Of a stretch of DNA of 33,676 nucleotides, positions 22,226-33,676 are shown one piece after another. Every line of letters begins with the position of its first letter. Position 1 is the stretch's first letter. This DNA comes from an uncultured Propionibacteriaceae bacterium (GTDB lineage Bacteria; Actinomycetota; Actinomycetes; Propionibacteriales; Propionibacteriaceae): positions 1 to 33,676 of the forward strand of contig CAKZHP010000140.1 in assembly GCA_936924635.1 (NCBI GenBank), given 5' to 3'. The position numbers were made by a program, and so were the translations under genes. Below the pieces are notes generated by a model. That model saw nothing but the letters and a program-made list of their open reading frames with translations. It was not told where the DNA came from and made no database searches.

Positions 22226-22516
22226 TTACTGCCAGCTCGCCGTGATCTTCGACTCGGTGTCGGCGTACTTCTCGGTGATCTTGCCGAGCGTCCCGTGCAT
22301 CGTGTTGACGACCTGCTGCATGTGGCGGGCAGCCTTGTCCCACACGTTCTGGGCGTCCTTGTAGGCCGCCTGCGCGGCGCCGGTCCACTGGGCCAGCGAC
22401 TGGTTCAGGTTGCCCTCGAGGTCATCGAGGTGGCTGGTGAGGTCCTTGTGCGCCTTGCTCAGAGCGGCGATGCCCTCAGCCATGCTGGAGGCGTTGACGG
22501 CGGTGTAGTCAGTCAT
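22226..22516 (-). CDS. WXG100 family protein (EsxA/EsxB-like)
   Basis: A 96-residue ESX substrate forming a helical hairpin. Helix 1 is MAEGIAALSKAHKDLTSHLD, the turn is AQWTGAAQAAY with W-T-G, and helix 2 is AARHMQQVVNTMHGTLGKIT. After helix 2 comes KYADTESKITASWQ, where YADTE is the YxxxE export motif. The size is exactly that of the family. It lies 38 bp downstream of the other WXG100 gene in the same direction, so the two very likely form a heterodimer exported by EccC. A strong hairpin follows the gene. Confidence 0.93.
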   Translation of the reverse strand: MTDYTAVNASSMAEGIAALSKAHKDLTSHLDDLEGNLNQSLAQWTGAAQAAYKDAQNVWDKAARHMQQVVNTMHGTLGKITEKYADTESKITASWQ

Positions 22517-22554
22517 CTCAGTTCCTTCGTTGATCAGGCAGTGGTGTGGCGGAC

Positions 22555-22881
22555 TCAGACCCGGGGGCCGTCGTTGATCAGGTTGTTGATCTCGTTGCTG
22601 AAGCTGGTCGTCTCGTCCTCGGTGTTGACGTAGGTGCTCTGCGACTCCACCAGCTGGACGTGGATCTTCGACAGCTCATTCTGAACCTTGCCGAACTGGG
22701 CGTCGAAGTCGGTGTAGGCGCTGAGGAACGCGTTGGCGGCGTTGCCCTTCCAGCGGTTCATGAGCGAGCTGATCTCGCCACCGAGGGTCTGCTGCGTGTT
22801 GTGGATCTGGTTCGAGGCGTTGTCGATCTGGGCGGCCGCCTTCTTCATCTCTGCGCGGTCGACTGTGTGCTGGTCAGCCAT
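22555..22881 (-). CDS. WXG100 family protein (EsxB/EsxA-like)
   Basis: A 108-residue ESX substrate. Helix 1 is RAEMKKAAAQIDNASNQIHN, the turn is NRWKGNAANAF (W-K-G), and helix 2 is FDAQFGKVQNELSKIHVQLV. The tail has STYVNTEDETTSF with YVNTE as the YxxxE export motif. The ATG at 22881 is preceded by GGAGG five bases upstream and is preferred over the ATG four codons earlier. It is first of the esx pair and has its own promoter candidate in the 200-bp gap after eccB. Which partner is EsxA or EsxB cannot be fixed. Confidence 0.92.
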   Translation of the reverse strand: MADQHTVDRAEMKKAAAQIDNASNQIHNTQQTLGGEISSLMNRWKGNAANAFLSAYTDFDAQFGKVQNELSKIHVQLVESQSTYVNTEDETTSFSNEINNLINDGPRV

Positions 22882-22974
22882 CTCTTCCTCCATGAGTGAG
22901 GGGCCTGCCCCGGTTGCGGGTGCGAGGGGCAGCAGGCCCGACTTCCTTCGGTTCTGCGGGGTGGTTCGAGTAGG

Positions 22975-23004
22975 ACACTAGGAGCGCCAAGGGTCAGGGT
23001 CCAA
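22975..23004 (-). promoter_or_regulatory. Candidate promoter of the esx genes
   Basis: On the minus strand, TTGGAC (22999-23004) and TAGTGT (22975-22980) are 18 bp apart. This is a good match to a vegetative -35/-10 pair. It would give a leader of about 85 bases before the WXG100 gene and lets esx expression exceed that of eccB. Confidence 0.5.
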
Positions 23005-23084
23005 CCCCCGGGAGCAAGTTGAGCGGGGGTACCGCGCGAAGTTGGGTGCGCGTACTCATACGCCTCTGTGTACGGGTTCGGGCC

Positions 23085-24422
23085 TCACACGGGGCGGTTT
23101 GCGTGCTCCCGGTCGAGGGCCACTCCGCTCGGCAGCCCGTCGGGGATCATCGCCAGGACACGCTGGTTCACCACGCCCACCGCGGGTTCGGTGCCGTAGC
23201 CCAGGGACACCCTGCTGACCGTGTCCGGGATGCCGTACTTCCGGCCCTCCCAGACCAGGAACGATGTGCCCTCCGCCGGCGTGCCCTCCCCGCGGAGCAT
23301 GGCGCCGCCGCCGGGCGTGGTGGTCACCCGGTCGTACGAGGTCATCGCGGGCTGTCTCGCCTTCTCGGCTGCCGTGAGAGCGACGTCGGTGCCGACGGTG
23401 ACGAGCGGGTTCGCGCTGCCCGGCACGTACGTGGCGCAGACCGTGGTGCGCGTCGTGTCGGCCTCGGACCCTGGGACCTTGCGGTGGGGGATCCCCGGCG
23501 TGCGGCTGTCAGGCTTGTCAGGGCTGATGTTCTGCCGGACCTCTGCCTCCGGCACGAAGGGGGCGTCCCCGCCGTAGGTGATCCGCATGTCGAGGTAGCT
23601 GATCTGCGACCAGCCGCTGCCCAGCAGGAGCCAGTAGCTCTGCGACGCCTCGTCGCCGGCGTCGCCGACCCTCACCACGTCACCGATGTGACGGCCGCCG
23701 CGGACCGTGTTGCCCTTGTCTTCGGGCACGATCGGGCTCAGCGGGGCCCCACTGGGGAGCGACGCGATCAGCGCATCGGCTGCGGGGGTCAGCACCATGC
23801 GGACGTCGATCGCCTTCTCCGCCGCCGGCTTGACCAGGTGGGCGACACCGTCGACCACCAGGTACTTGTCGCCTGCCAGGTTCTTCAACGCCACCATGAT
23901 CGTCGACGAGGGCGCCGGGGCGCCGAAGTCGAGCACCGTGTGCCGGGCGTTGGTGCCCGCCGGGAGCGAGCAGACCCGCATCGGCAGGGGGGCCATCGCC
24001 CCCGGGTCCGGGAGCTGGGCGGGCGCCTCCCGGATCCCGTACGGCTCCCCGCGCGGCACGTTCGACAGCGACGCGGTGGTGACCGTGACGATGCGGTCGC
24101 CGCCGGTGATGAGCCGCGCCGAGGCCATGTTCGTCACGGGGTGGAGCTTCTTGCCGTCAGGGGTGACGAACGTGATGCCGGCGGTGGTGTCGACGACGAT
24201 CGTGTTCGGCTCGCTCCACTTCGTCGTCTTGGGCTTCTTGATCAGGCCGTAGATGCCGAAGCCCGCGACGACCAGCGCAGCGACCAGGACCGAGACGAAC
24301 AGGCCCAGCCCCAGGCGGCGCAGGGGAGGGGTCGGGTCGTCCGGCTCCCGGTCCACCAGGGCCGCCACCAGCCGCTGCTGCACGAAGGCCTGGGCCTTCA
24401 ACAGCTCCTTGCGTGCCGCCAT
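23085..24422 (-). CDS. eccB: Type VII secretion core protein EccB
   Basis: A membrane component of the ESX secretion core, 445 residues. A cytoplasmic N-terminus (ARKELLKAQAFVQQRLVAAL) is followed by one transmembrane helix at ~38-62 (LGLGLFVSVLVAALVVAGFG). The large outer domain has the repeated strand patterns of EccB (TNMASARLITGG, GIPDTVSRVSLGYGTEPAVG) and two Cys (MRVCSLP, TTVCATY) likely to form the conserved disulphide. Its end, VNQRVLAMIPDGLPSGVALD, is typical of the family. GGAGGGGG precedes the ATG closely. It diverges from eccE (134 bp) and leads the minus-strand group with the Esx proteins. Confidence 0.93.
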   Translation of the reverse strand: MAARKELLKAQAFVQQRLVAALVDREPDDPTPPLRRLGLGLFVSVLVAALVVAGFGIYGLIKKPKTTKWSEPNTIVVDTTAGITFVTPDGKKLHPVTNMASARLITGGDRIVTVTTASLSNVPRGEPYGIREAPAQLPDPGAMAPLPMRVCSLPAGTNARHTVLDFGAPAPSSTIMVALKNLAGDKYLVVDGVAHLVKPAAEKAIDVRMVLTPAADALIASLPSGAPLSPIVPEDKGNTVRGGRHIGDVVRVGDAGDEASQSYWLLLGSGWSQISYLDMRITYGGDAPFVPEAEVRQNISPDKPDSRTPGIPHRKVPGSEADTTRTTVCATYVPGSANPLVTVGTDVALTAAEKARQPAMTSYDRVTTTPGGGAMLRGEGTPAEGTSFLVWEGRKYGIPDTVSRVSLGYGTEPAVGVVNQRVLAMIPDGLPSGVALDREHANRPV

Positions 24423-24556
24423 GCCCCCTCCTCACCTGGTGCCCCTCGGCGTGACGGCGCCCATTCTGGCCTACCGCGAGCCGAGCCCGCGGCCCCGCGA
24501 GGTGCGGCCCGAGCGGCACTAGAGTGTGCCCGCACGCGCGGCGGAGGAGGCAGGCG

Positions 24557-25720
24557 ATGGCACGGGCCGACACGGTCGTGAGACCCGCGGGCCGTGGTCT
24601 GGCTCGCCAGCACGTGCTCACGGCTCTGCTCGCCGAGGCCGGCCTGGTGCTCGTGCTGGTGCTCGTCCTGGCCCGGCTGTACGTGGCGGCGGGGGTCGTC
24701 GCCGCCCTGGGCCTGCTGCTGCTGGTGGTCCCGGTCAAGGGGCGCAGCCTCGGCGCCTGGGCACGGCGCGCGGTGGCGTACGCCCGAAGGCGGCCGACCG
24801 GCTGGGTCGCGGCCGACGTGCCTGAGGACCTGGTGCCGCTGGCGGAGTGGGTCCCCGGCCTGACCGTCACCCAGACCGCGTTCGGGCGCGACGGTGAGCT
24901 CGGGGTGATCGCCGACGGGCAGGCGTGGACGGCGGTGCTGGCCCTCACCTCCGACGACGAGCTGCTGGCCGACAAGGGCGAGGCCATCGACCTCGACGCC
25001 CTCAGCGGCCTGACGCGGCAGGACGACATCATCTTCGCCGGCGTGCAGGTGGTCACCTACACCGTGCCCGCACCGACCACGGTGCTGCTGGGCGGTGACT
25101 CGCAGGCCGCGAAGGCGTACCGGGAGATCACCTCGACCGCCATCCCGCCGACGCTGCGGCGCACCTGGCTGTGCCTGCGCCTCGACCCGCGGCTGTGCCT
25201 GGAGGCCGTGGCTCGCCGAGGCGCCAGCAACGACGGCGTCTTCGCGACGCTGCGGTTCGGCCTGCACCGGGTGCAGACGGTGCTCAAGCGGCAAGGGATC
25301 GTGACCCGTGCGCTGGCCCCGGTGGAGCTGTTCGAGGTGATGAGCCTGGTCGCGGGCTCGGGTCCCGAGCCGGGCTCGGCGCGCACCAAGGAGGGCTGGA
25401 GCTCCTGGACCTGCGACGGCCTGGTGCACTGCGGCCGGATGGTGCGCCGCTGGGGGGCGACGGCCTCCATCGGCTACCAGCAGCTGCAGGACGCGATCGC
25501 CGAGGCCCCGGTGCTGTTCGCGGTGACCTCGTACACGCTGACGCCCAGCCGCCGCGCCACCGGGGGGCTGCGGCTGGTGACCATCGACGCGGAAGGGGCG
25601 CAGACGGCCATGGCGTTCACACAGGAGCGGCTCGCGGGCAACGTACGGCTGGACGCCGCGGGCGGCAGCCAGGTGCCGACGCTGCTGGCCACGGTCCCGC
25701 TCGGGCGGGGGAGCCGATGA
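24557..25720 (+). CDS. eccE: Type VII secretion core protein EccE
   Basis: A 387-residue membrane protein of the ESX core. Two transmembrane helices lie near the N-terminus (ALLAEAGLVLVLVLVLARLY and VAAGVVAALGLLLLVVPVKG), as in EccE. The soluble part contains LALTSDDELL, FAGVQVVTYTVPAP, RRTWLCLRLDPRLCLEAVAR and a C-terminal strand set. EccE is the most variable core subunit, so the call rests on topology, length and place. The ATG at 24557 has GGAGG seven to eight bases upstream. TAGAGT at 24520-24525 may be the -10 box. The stop overlaps the next gene (ATGA). Confidence 0.85.
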   Translation: MARADTVVRPAGRGLARQHVLTALLAEAGLVLVLVLVLARLYVAAGVVAALGLLLLVVPVKGRSLGAWARRAVAYARRRPTGWVAADVPEDLVPLAEWVPGLTVTQTAFGRDGELGVIADGQAWTAVLALTSDDELLADKGEAIDLDALSGLTRQDDIIFAGVQVVTYTVPAPTTVLLGGDSQAAKAYREITSTAIPPTLRRTWLCLRLDPRLCLEAVARRGASNDGVFATLRFGLHRVQTVLKRQGIVTRALAPVELFEVMSLVAGSGPEPGSARTKEGWSSWTCDGLVHCGRMVRRWGATASIGYQQLQDAIAEAPVLFAVTSYTLTPSRRATGGLRLVTIDAEGAQTAMAFTQERLAGNVRLDAAGGSQVPTLLATVPLGRGSR

Positions 25721-26403
25721 CGCAGGGCGCAGCGGCCCCGGACGTGTGGGTGCTGCCGGAGACGCCGGACAAGAGACGCGCCACCGAGTCCGTGGTGCGT
25801 ACGGGGCCGTCGGGGCTGCTGATCGGGCACGGGCTGACCGGCCCCATCACGATCCGGCTGTTCCGCTCCACACCCACCCGGCTGATGGTCGCGGTGCCTG
25901 ACTACGCGACCTGGCTCCTGGCCTTCCGCTGCATCTCGCTGGGCGCGCACCTGTCGATCGTGGCCGGGGAGCGTCGCCGCTGGCAGGGGCTGGTGAACAC
26001 GGTCCTGGCCTGCGGCGGCACGGCGGAGTTCGTCGAGCCGAACGGGCCGCGGCCGGGCCTGGGGCGCCCGTATCGGCCGAGCCTGATCATCGACGACGCC
26101 AGCCAGTTCGACGGCGCGCAGGTGCCGCTCGGCCCGTGGCAGGCGGTGATGGTGGTCGAGGACGCCGGGTCGTCCGGCGCGATCCACACCATGCGCTCCT
26201 GCGACATGTCGCTGGTCTCCCCGTGCGACTCCCGGGTGGCGGAGAACCTCCGACGTGCGTACGCGCTGAACCAGCGCCAGCTGAAGCAGGCGAACAACCT
26301 TGAGTCGAACGAGGTCGCGCTGGTGATGCCGCGACGGGTGGCCCGGGTGGCGGTGCCGCCCACCCCGACCGAGTACAGGCTGCTGTTCGGTCAGGGCCGC
26401 TGA
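25717..26403 (+). CDS. Unrecognised ESX-locus protein coupled to EccE
   Basis: A 228-residue soluble protein without signal peptide or membrane helix. Its start overlaps the eccE stop (ATGA), so the two are translationally coupled. Visible segments are GPSGLLIGHGLTGPITIRLF, LMVAVPDYATWLLAFRCISL, GAHLSIVAGERRRWQGLVNT, PSLIIDDASQF, WQAVMVVEDAGSSGAIHTMR and a long helix AENLRRAYALNQRQLKQANN. The hydrophobic strand ending IIDD recalls a Walker B strand, but no P-loop is present. I do not recognise the family. Position suggests an accessory or assembly factor of this ESX type. Confidence 0.8.
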   Translation: MTQGAAAPDVWVLPETPDKRRATESVVRTGPSGLLIGHGLTGPITIRLFRSTPTRLMVAVPDYATWLLAFRCISLGAHLSIVAGERRRWQGLVNTVLACGGTAEFVEPNGPRPGLGRPYRPSLIIDDASQFDGAQVPLGPWQAVMVVEDAGSSGAIHTMRSCDMSLVSPCDSRVAENLRRAYALNQRQLKQANNLESNEVALVMPRRVARVAVPPTPTEYRLLFGQGR

Positions 26404-26406
26404 GGT

Positions 26407-27801
26407 TCAGGCCCCCGACGCCATGCCCATCACGAGGGTGTAGACGTCGAGGACGGCCAGCACCAGGGGGATGATCGCCATGATGGCGATCCACTCCAGG
26501 ATGTCGCCGGTGCGCCCCCAGCCCGGCGCCAGGATCCGGTTGTACATGGCGGCTGAGTAGCCGGCGAGAGCCACCGTGACGACGATGGTGAGGGCGACCA
26601 CCACCAGCACCCGGGTCAGCGGCGAGAGGGCGAGCAGCGTCAGGACGAGCGCCGCCGCCCCGACCACCAGGCCGGCGGCGAGCAACGAGGACCGCTGGGC
26701 CCGCCCCACGAAGGCGCGGGCGCGCAGCATCAGGGCCAGCGAGACGGCGAACCCCAGGGCGAGCCCGATCCAGCCGTGGCTGACGACCACCGGCACCATG
26801 AGGAGCGCGACCGACAGGCCGGTGGCACCGAGGAAGGCCCCCAGCAGCCGGTCGGCCGTGAGGGCTCGCGTGACGATGTCGGTCTGCACCGGCTGGTCGT
26901 CGTTCATGAGTGCCTCGGAGCTCGAGGGCAGGTTCGGCATGGCGACGCGCGCGGCCTGGTAGGACAGCGTCGGCAGCACAGACGTCACCGCGAGCACCAG
27001 CGCGACCGTGACGGCGGCCACCTGCGCCGCCATGCCGCCGATCAGCACCACCACCATGCAGGCCACCAGGACGATCACGGCCGAGAGGGTGACGGCCAGG
27101 TGCGCGTACGGATGGACGCGGGCGGCCAGCCACGCCGCCCCCGAGGCCGTGAGTGCACAGGCGCACGCGATCAGCACGCGCAGCGGCCACTCGGCGGTGG
27201 GCAGCAGGAACAGTCCGCCGGAGGCGGCGAGAGCCACCGACGACCAGGAGAGGCCGACCGCGGGCAGGTGCCGCCCGAGCGCCCGCGACAGCACGATCGC
27301 CCCGATGGCGGATGCGAACGACAGGAACAACGCGACGCCGGCTTCGAGGACCGTGCCGAAGCGGTTGGCGGGGTCGGCCCGCCACAGCAGCAGGAGGGGC
27401 AGGCCCACCAGCAGCGCGCACATGACCACGACACCGGTCCACTGGCTCTGGGCGGGCGCCCAGGAGGGCCGGGCCGAGGTGGCCGTGGTGACGGCGTCCA
27501 CCACGTCGTCGAAGGCCGCGTCGGGCATCACGTTCTCGCGCTGGCGCAGGTGCAGGGTCTCGCCGTCCCGGAGGTTCAGGGCGGAGATCCGCTTGTTCAC
27601 GTCCAGCGGGTCCTCGCCGAGCCGCTGCAGCACCCAGGCGTGCACGGCATCACCGGCCGTGGTCACCTCGTAGCCCGAGAACTTCACGATCGTGGGGAGG
27701 CACTCGGCCAGGCTCGTCGACCCGGGCAGCGCCACGTCGATCCGCCGGGTCGGCGAGATCACCGTGACCCGGGCCAGATCCTCGGTGGGAGTGGTCGTCA
27801 C
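26407..27801 (-). CDS. eccD: Type VII secretion core protein EccD
   Basis: The main membrane subunit of the ESX channel, 464 residues. The N-terminal ~95 residues form the ubiquitin-like domain (ARVTVISPTRRIDVALPGST, ISALNLRDGETLHLRQRENV). The remainder holds about eleven transmembrane helices (VVVMCALLVGLPLLLLWR, LAVTLSAVIVLVACMVVVLI, GLSVALLMVPVVVSHGWIGL, EWIAIMAIIPLVLAVLDVYT). It starts with GTG at 27801, with TAGGCT eight bases upstream. It ends three bases from the stop of the converging eccE-coupled gene. EccD dimers form a vestibule next to EccB/C/E in known ESX structures. Confidence 0.95.
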   Translation of the reverse strand: MTTTPTEDLARVTVISPTRRIDVALPGSTSLAECLPTIVKFSGYEVTTAGDAVHAWVLQRLGEDPLDVNKRISALNLRDGETLHLRQRENVMPDAAFDDVVDAVTTATSARPSWAPAQSQWTGVVVMCALLVGLPLLLLWRADPANRFGTVLEAGVALFLSFASAIGAIVLSRALGRHLPAVGLSWSSVALAASGGLFLLPTAEWPLRVLIACACALTASGAAWLAARVHPYAHLAVTLSAVIVLVACMVVVLIGGMAAQVAAVTVALVLAVTSVLPTLSYQAARVAMPNLPSSSEALMNDDQPVQTDIVTRALTADRLLGAFLGATGLSVALLMVPVVVSHGWIGLALGFAVSLALMLRARAFVGRAQRSSLLAAGLVVGAAALVLTLLALSPLTRVLVVVALTIVVTVALAGYSAAMYNRILAPGWGRTGDILEWIAIMAIIPLVLAVLDVYTLVMGMASGA

Positions 27802-27809
27802 AGCGGCGA

Positions 27810-27815
27810 AGCCTA
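27810..27815 (-). promoter_or_regulatory. -10 box of a probable leaderless promoter of eccD
   Basis: TAGGCT on the minus strand ends 8 bases before the GTG start of eccD. The same hexamer stands before the mycosin gene. No ribosome binding site is visible. Confidence 0.55.
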
Positions 27816-27856
27816 CCGAGCCAGGTTCGGGAGGGTGCGCACTGGCTGGACTATGT

Positions 27857-27868
27857 TGCTAGCATGCT
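27857..27868. promoter_or_regulatory. Candidate ribbon-helix-helix operator
   Basis: TGCTAGCATGCT consists of two overlapping 8-bp palindromes (TGCTAGCA and AGCATGCT). It covers the -10 region of the small ribbon-helix-helix gene that starts at 27872. Such 4-bp-spaced half-sites are typical for autoregulating ribbon-helix-helix proteins. Confidence 0.5.
27860..27865 (+). promoter_or_regulatory. -10 box of a probable leaderless promoter
   Basis: TAGCAT lies 6 bases before the ATG at 27872, inside the candidate operator. No ribosome binding site is seen. Confidence 0.55.
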
Positions 27869-27871
27869 TTC

Positions 27872-28027
27872 ATGACAGCAGAGCCGCCCGCCAAGGTCCA
27901 GTTCAACGTCTATCTCCCCGCCGACCTCGTGAAGCAGGTCAAGCACGAGGCCGTCGACGAGGGGTGCAGCCTGTCCGCCCTGGTCGAGGCCGCACTCCGC
28001 ACCTATCTCGAAGGAGCAGCCTCATGA
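27872..28027 (+). CDS. Ribbon-helix-helix (CopG/ParD-like) small DNA-binding protein
   Basis: A 51-residue protein: MTAEPPAKVQFNVYLPADLV, then KQVKHEAVDEGCSLSALVEA and ALRTYLEGAAS. The strand KVQFNVYLP, helix A LVKQVKHEAVDEG and helix B SLSALVEAALRTYLEG are the ribbon-helix-helix fold, which binds DNA as a dimer. Such proteins are often antitoxins or small repressors. The TGA overlaps the ATG of the glyoxalase-like gene (ATGA), so they form one unit. No toxin is next to it. It lies between eccD and eccC, divergent from eccD, so it might also influence ESX transcription; this is inference. Confidence 0.85.
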   Translation: MTAEPPAKVQFNVYLPADLVKQVKHEAVDEGCSLSALVEAALRTYLEGAAS

Positions 28028-28766
28028 CCCCGACGCTCACCCTCGACCCGTACCGCTTCAGCACGGACCCGACCGCGATGACCGCCTTCCTGGAGGCCCT
28101 GGGCATGGCGCGGGAGGTGTCGAGCGCCGAGGGCCGGTTCGTCCACCTGGTCGCCGGCCGGCTCCGTCGCGGTGCACCTCACCGATGCGGGCCGGCGTGA
28201 CGCACCTGTCGCTGCTCGCCGGCTCAGCCCTCGACGCAGCGGGGGAGCTCAGCGAGGCCGGGGTCCCCGTCGCGGTCTTGGACGAGGCGTACGGCACTCA
28301 AGCCGGGGTCACCGACCCCTGCGGTGGCGGCATCTGGATCAACGAGCAGCAGACCGACCTGCACGGCTACCAGCTCCATCAGGGCCGCCCCGACGCGCGC
28401 CTCACGGTGGTGGCAGTGCGGTACAGCCCCGACCTCGCCGCCGACCTCGACTTCTTCGGTGCTCTCGGCTTCCATCCCGAGCCCGGCGGTGACGAGCACT
28501 GATAGCAGCTGTCGTCCGGCGACGGCTCGGGCGTGATCGCCCTGCACGCGCCGTCGGGTGAGGCCGTCACCGCCCCCCACCTCTGAAAACCCCGTCGGTG
28601 CGTGGCCCTGGTAAGCCTGGGCTTCCAGGCCACCGAGCCACTGACGGAGCTGGCGGAGCGTCTCACCGCGGCCGGATACCCCGCCGAGATCTGCTCCGGC
28701 GACAACCCGAAGGTGGTCGTGACCGATCCTGACGGTCAGCGCCTCGAGGTGCACCCGCGCGGCTGA
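28024..28766 (+). pseudogene. Two-domain VOC (glyoxalase-like) gene, decayed
   Basis: The gene would encode about 245 residues of the vicinal oxygen chelate fold. The first frame reads STDPTAMTAFLEALGM and FVHLVAG. The next reads GSVAVHLTDAG from about 28155. A third reads AGVTHLSLLAGSALDAAGEL to DLDFFGALGFHPEPGGDEH, followed by TGA TAG (28501-28506). The same frame continues QLSSGDGSGVIALHAPSGE. A last part, ALVSLGFQATEPLTELAERL to DPDGQRLEVHPRG, ends at 28764-28766. At least three frameshifts and two stops show that it is dead. It was coupled to the ribbon-helix-helix gene. Confidence 0.8.
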
Positions 28767-28809
28767 CCCGGTGCTCAGGCCGGGTATCCGGCGCAGGACC
28801 TGTGCCGGA

Positions 28810-28815
28810 CATAAT
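28810..28815 (+). promoter_or_regulatory. Candidate -10 box of eccC
   Basis: CATAAT, close to the consensus TATAAT, lies in an AT-rich spot 54 bases before the eccC start. No convincing -35 box was found. Confidence 0.4.
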
Positions 28816-28869
28816 GGGACGGCTTCTGCCCAGCCCGGGCTGCCAAGACTCTGTACACGGGGGGTGCGC

Positions 28870-32973
<4,104 letters not shown>

Positions 32974-32977
32974 CGGG

Positions 32978-32983
32978 TAGGCT
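32978..32983 (+). promoter_or_regulatory. -10 box of a probable leaderless promoter of the mycosin gene
   Basis: TAGGCT lies 7 bases before the ATG at 32991 and 4 bases after the eccC stop codon. It would give the mycosin gene its own leaderless transcript. Confidence 0.5.
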
Positions 32984-32990
32984 CCCGCGC

Positions 32991-33676
32991 ATGCCTCGCC
33001 CCCTCCGACGCGCGCTGCTCGGCGCGGCGGCGGGAGTCGTGGTGGCGTCTCGGCTGGCGGTGCCCACCCCTGCGTACGCGGCGGGTGAGCGGCTGAAACC
33101 GGAGTGGTGCGCCCTGGACAGCAAGGTCCAGGAGCTGGCCGCCGCCCCGAAAGGGCCGTCCTGGGTGACCGAGCGCTTGCGGCCCGACCGGGTGTGGGAA
33201 CAGGTCGACGCCAAGAACAGGAGGATCCGGGGTGCCGGCGTGCGGGTCGCGGTGATCGACACCGGCGCCCAGCTCGGCGTCTCGCCCATGCTCACGCCGC
33301 CGGCGCTGGCGACCGGGCAGTCGAACGAGGAGCTACCGAAGTTCGACCTCGTCAACTACGTGGGCGACACCGCCGACCTGGAGAAGCGGGGCGGCGGCAT
33401 GGACTGCGGCCACGCCACGGCGGTGGTCGGGTACATCAATGGGCAGTCGTTCGGGGCGTGGAACTTCACGGGCATGGCGCCGGGTGCGCAGGTGACGGTG
33501 ATGCGGGCGCTCGGCCGGGGCCAGGGCAACGAGACCCAGGCGGCGATGGTGCAGGCCGTGCTGGCGGCCACCGACCAGGGGTTCGACATCATCAACATCA
33601 GCCAGTCCGGCGGGGACGACCCCGGGCTGAAGGCGGCGATCGCGCGGGCCGTGGCGGCGTGTGTCGTGGTCGTGGC
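32991..33676 (+). CDS. mycP: Mycosin, S8 subtilisin-like ESX protease (partial, 3' end outside window)
   Basis: The first 228 residues of a secreted, membrane-anchored subtilisin of ESX systems. A signal peptide (PRPLRRALLGAAAGVVVASR, ending PTPAYAA) is followed by the N-terminal extension typical of mycosins (RLRPDRVWEQVDAKNRRIRG). The catalytic Asp is in VRVAVIDTGAQ. The catalytic His is in DCGHATAVVGYINGQ, where the usual HGT is HAT. The substrate-binding strand GFDIINISQSGG is present. The Ser motif and C-terminal anchor lie beyond the window. Mycosins stabilise the ESX membrane complex. The gene follows eccC with 17 bp between. Confidence 0.92.
   Translation, partial: MPRPLRRALLGAAAGVVVASRLAVPTPAYAAGERLKPEWCALDSKVQELAAAPKGPSWVTERLRPDRVWEQVDAKNRRIRGAGVRVAVIDTGAQLGVSPMLTPPALATGQSNEELPKFDLVNYVGDTADLEKRGGGMDCGHATAVVGYINGQSFGAWNFTGMAPGAQVTVMRALGRGQGNETQAAMVQAVLAATDQGFDIINISQSGGDDPGLKAAIARAVAACVVVV

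Noticed and set aside
28779..28792. GCCGG-GTAT-CCGGC hairpin before eccC, considered as a terminator
   Set aside because: The stem is only five base pairs with no T-run. In DNA this GC-rich such hairpins occur by chance.

Overview
The window is a stretch of high-GC chromosome from an actinobacterium (Actinomycetota). The codon bias, frequent GTG starts, apparently leaderless promoters and an ESX/type VII secretion locus with EccB, EccC, EccD, EccE and mycosin all point there. The gene set would suit a Propionibacteriales/Nocardioidaceae-type organism, but I cannot fix the genus from sequence alone. No rRNA, tRNA or CRISPR array was seen.

Region 1 (1-5.65 kb) is ordinary chromosome. It holds a low-molecular-weight tyrosine phosphatase coupled to ornithine carbamoyltransferase, a zinc-ribbon rhomboid protease, an FMN split-barrel protein, and a TetR regulator divergent from an FAD monooxygenase gene broken by one frameshift. 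A large imperfect hairpin and a HAD phosphatase follow.

Region 2 (5.66-15.4 kb) is an accessory island of contact-dependent/polymorphic toxin parts. It has a SUKH (SMI1/KNR4) immunity-type gene, a 4.4-kb beta-helix/RHS-repeat gene whose toxin tip has been lost, and an intact Imm8-type immunity gene. Next come a small unknown ORF, a HINT gene ending in a possible ADP-ribosyltransferase-like toxin, and an overlapping HEAT-like gene that is probably its immunity protein. The end of the island holds an old IS3 remnant and a complete IS3-family element with perfect 23-bp ends and a frameshifted orfB. That element sits between two truncated gene pieces that look like further immunity genes.

Region 3 (15.5-19.9 kb) returns to household genes: a lipoprotein, alanine racemase (alr), an EcsC-family protein, leucyl/phenylalanyl-tRNA-protein transferase (aat) and an Fpg/Nei DNA glycosylase overlapping aat.

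Region 4 (20.1 kb to the right edge) is an ESX-type type VII secretion locus. One minus-strand group runs eccB, two WXG100 (Esx) proteins, an EspC-like small protein and a PPE-like Gly/Pro-rich partner. A plus-strand pair, eccE and an unrecognised gene, diverges from eccB. eccD is on the minus strand. A ribbon-helix-helix gene and a decayed two-domain glyoxalase-like pseudogene separate eccD from eccC, which is followed by a mycosin protease cut off by the window edge. The secretion membrane core (EccB/C/D/E plus MycP) and its candidate substrates, three of them carrying the YxxxE export motif, are therefore all present.
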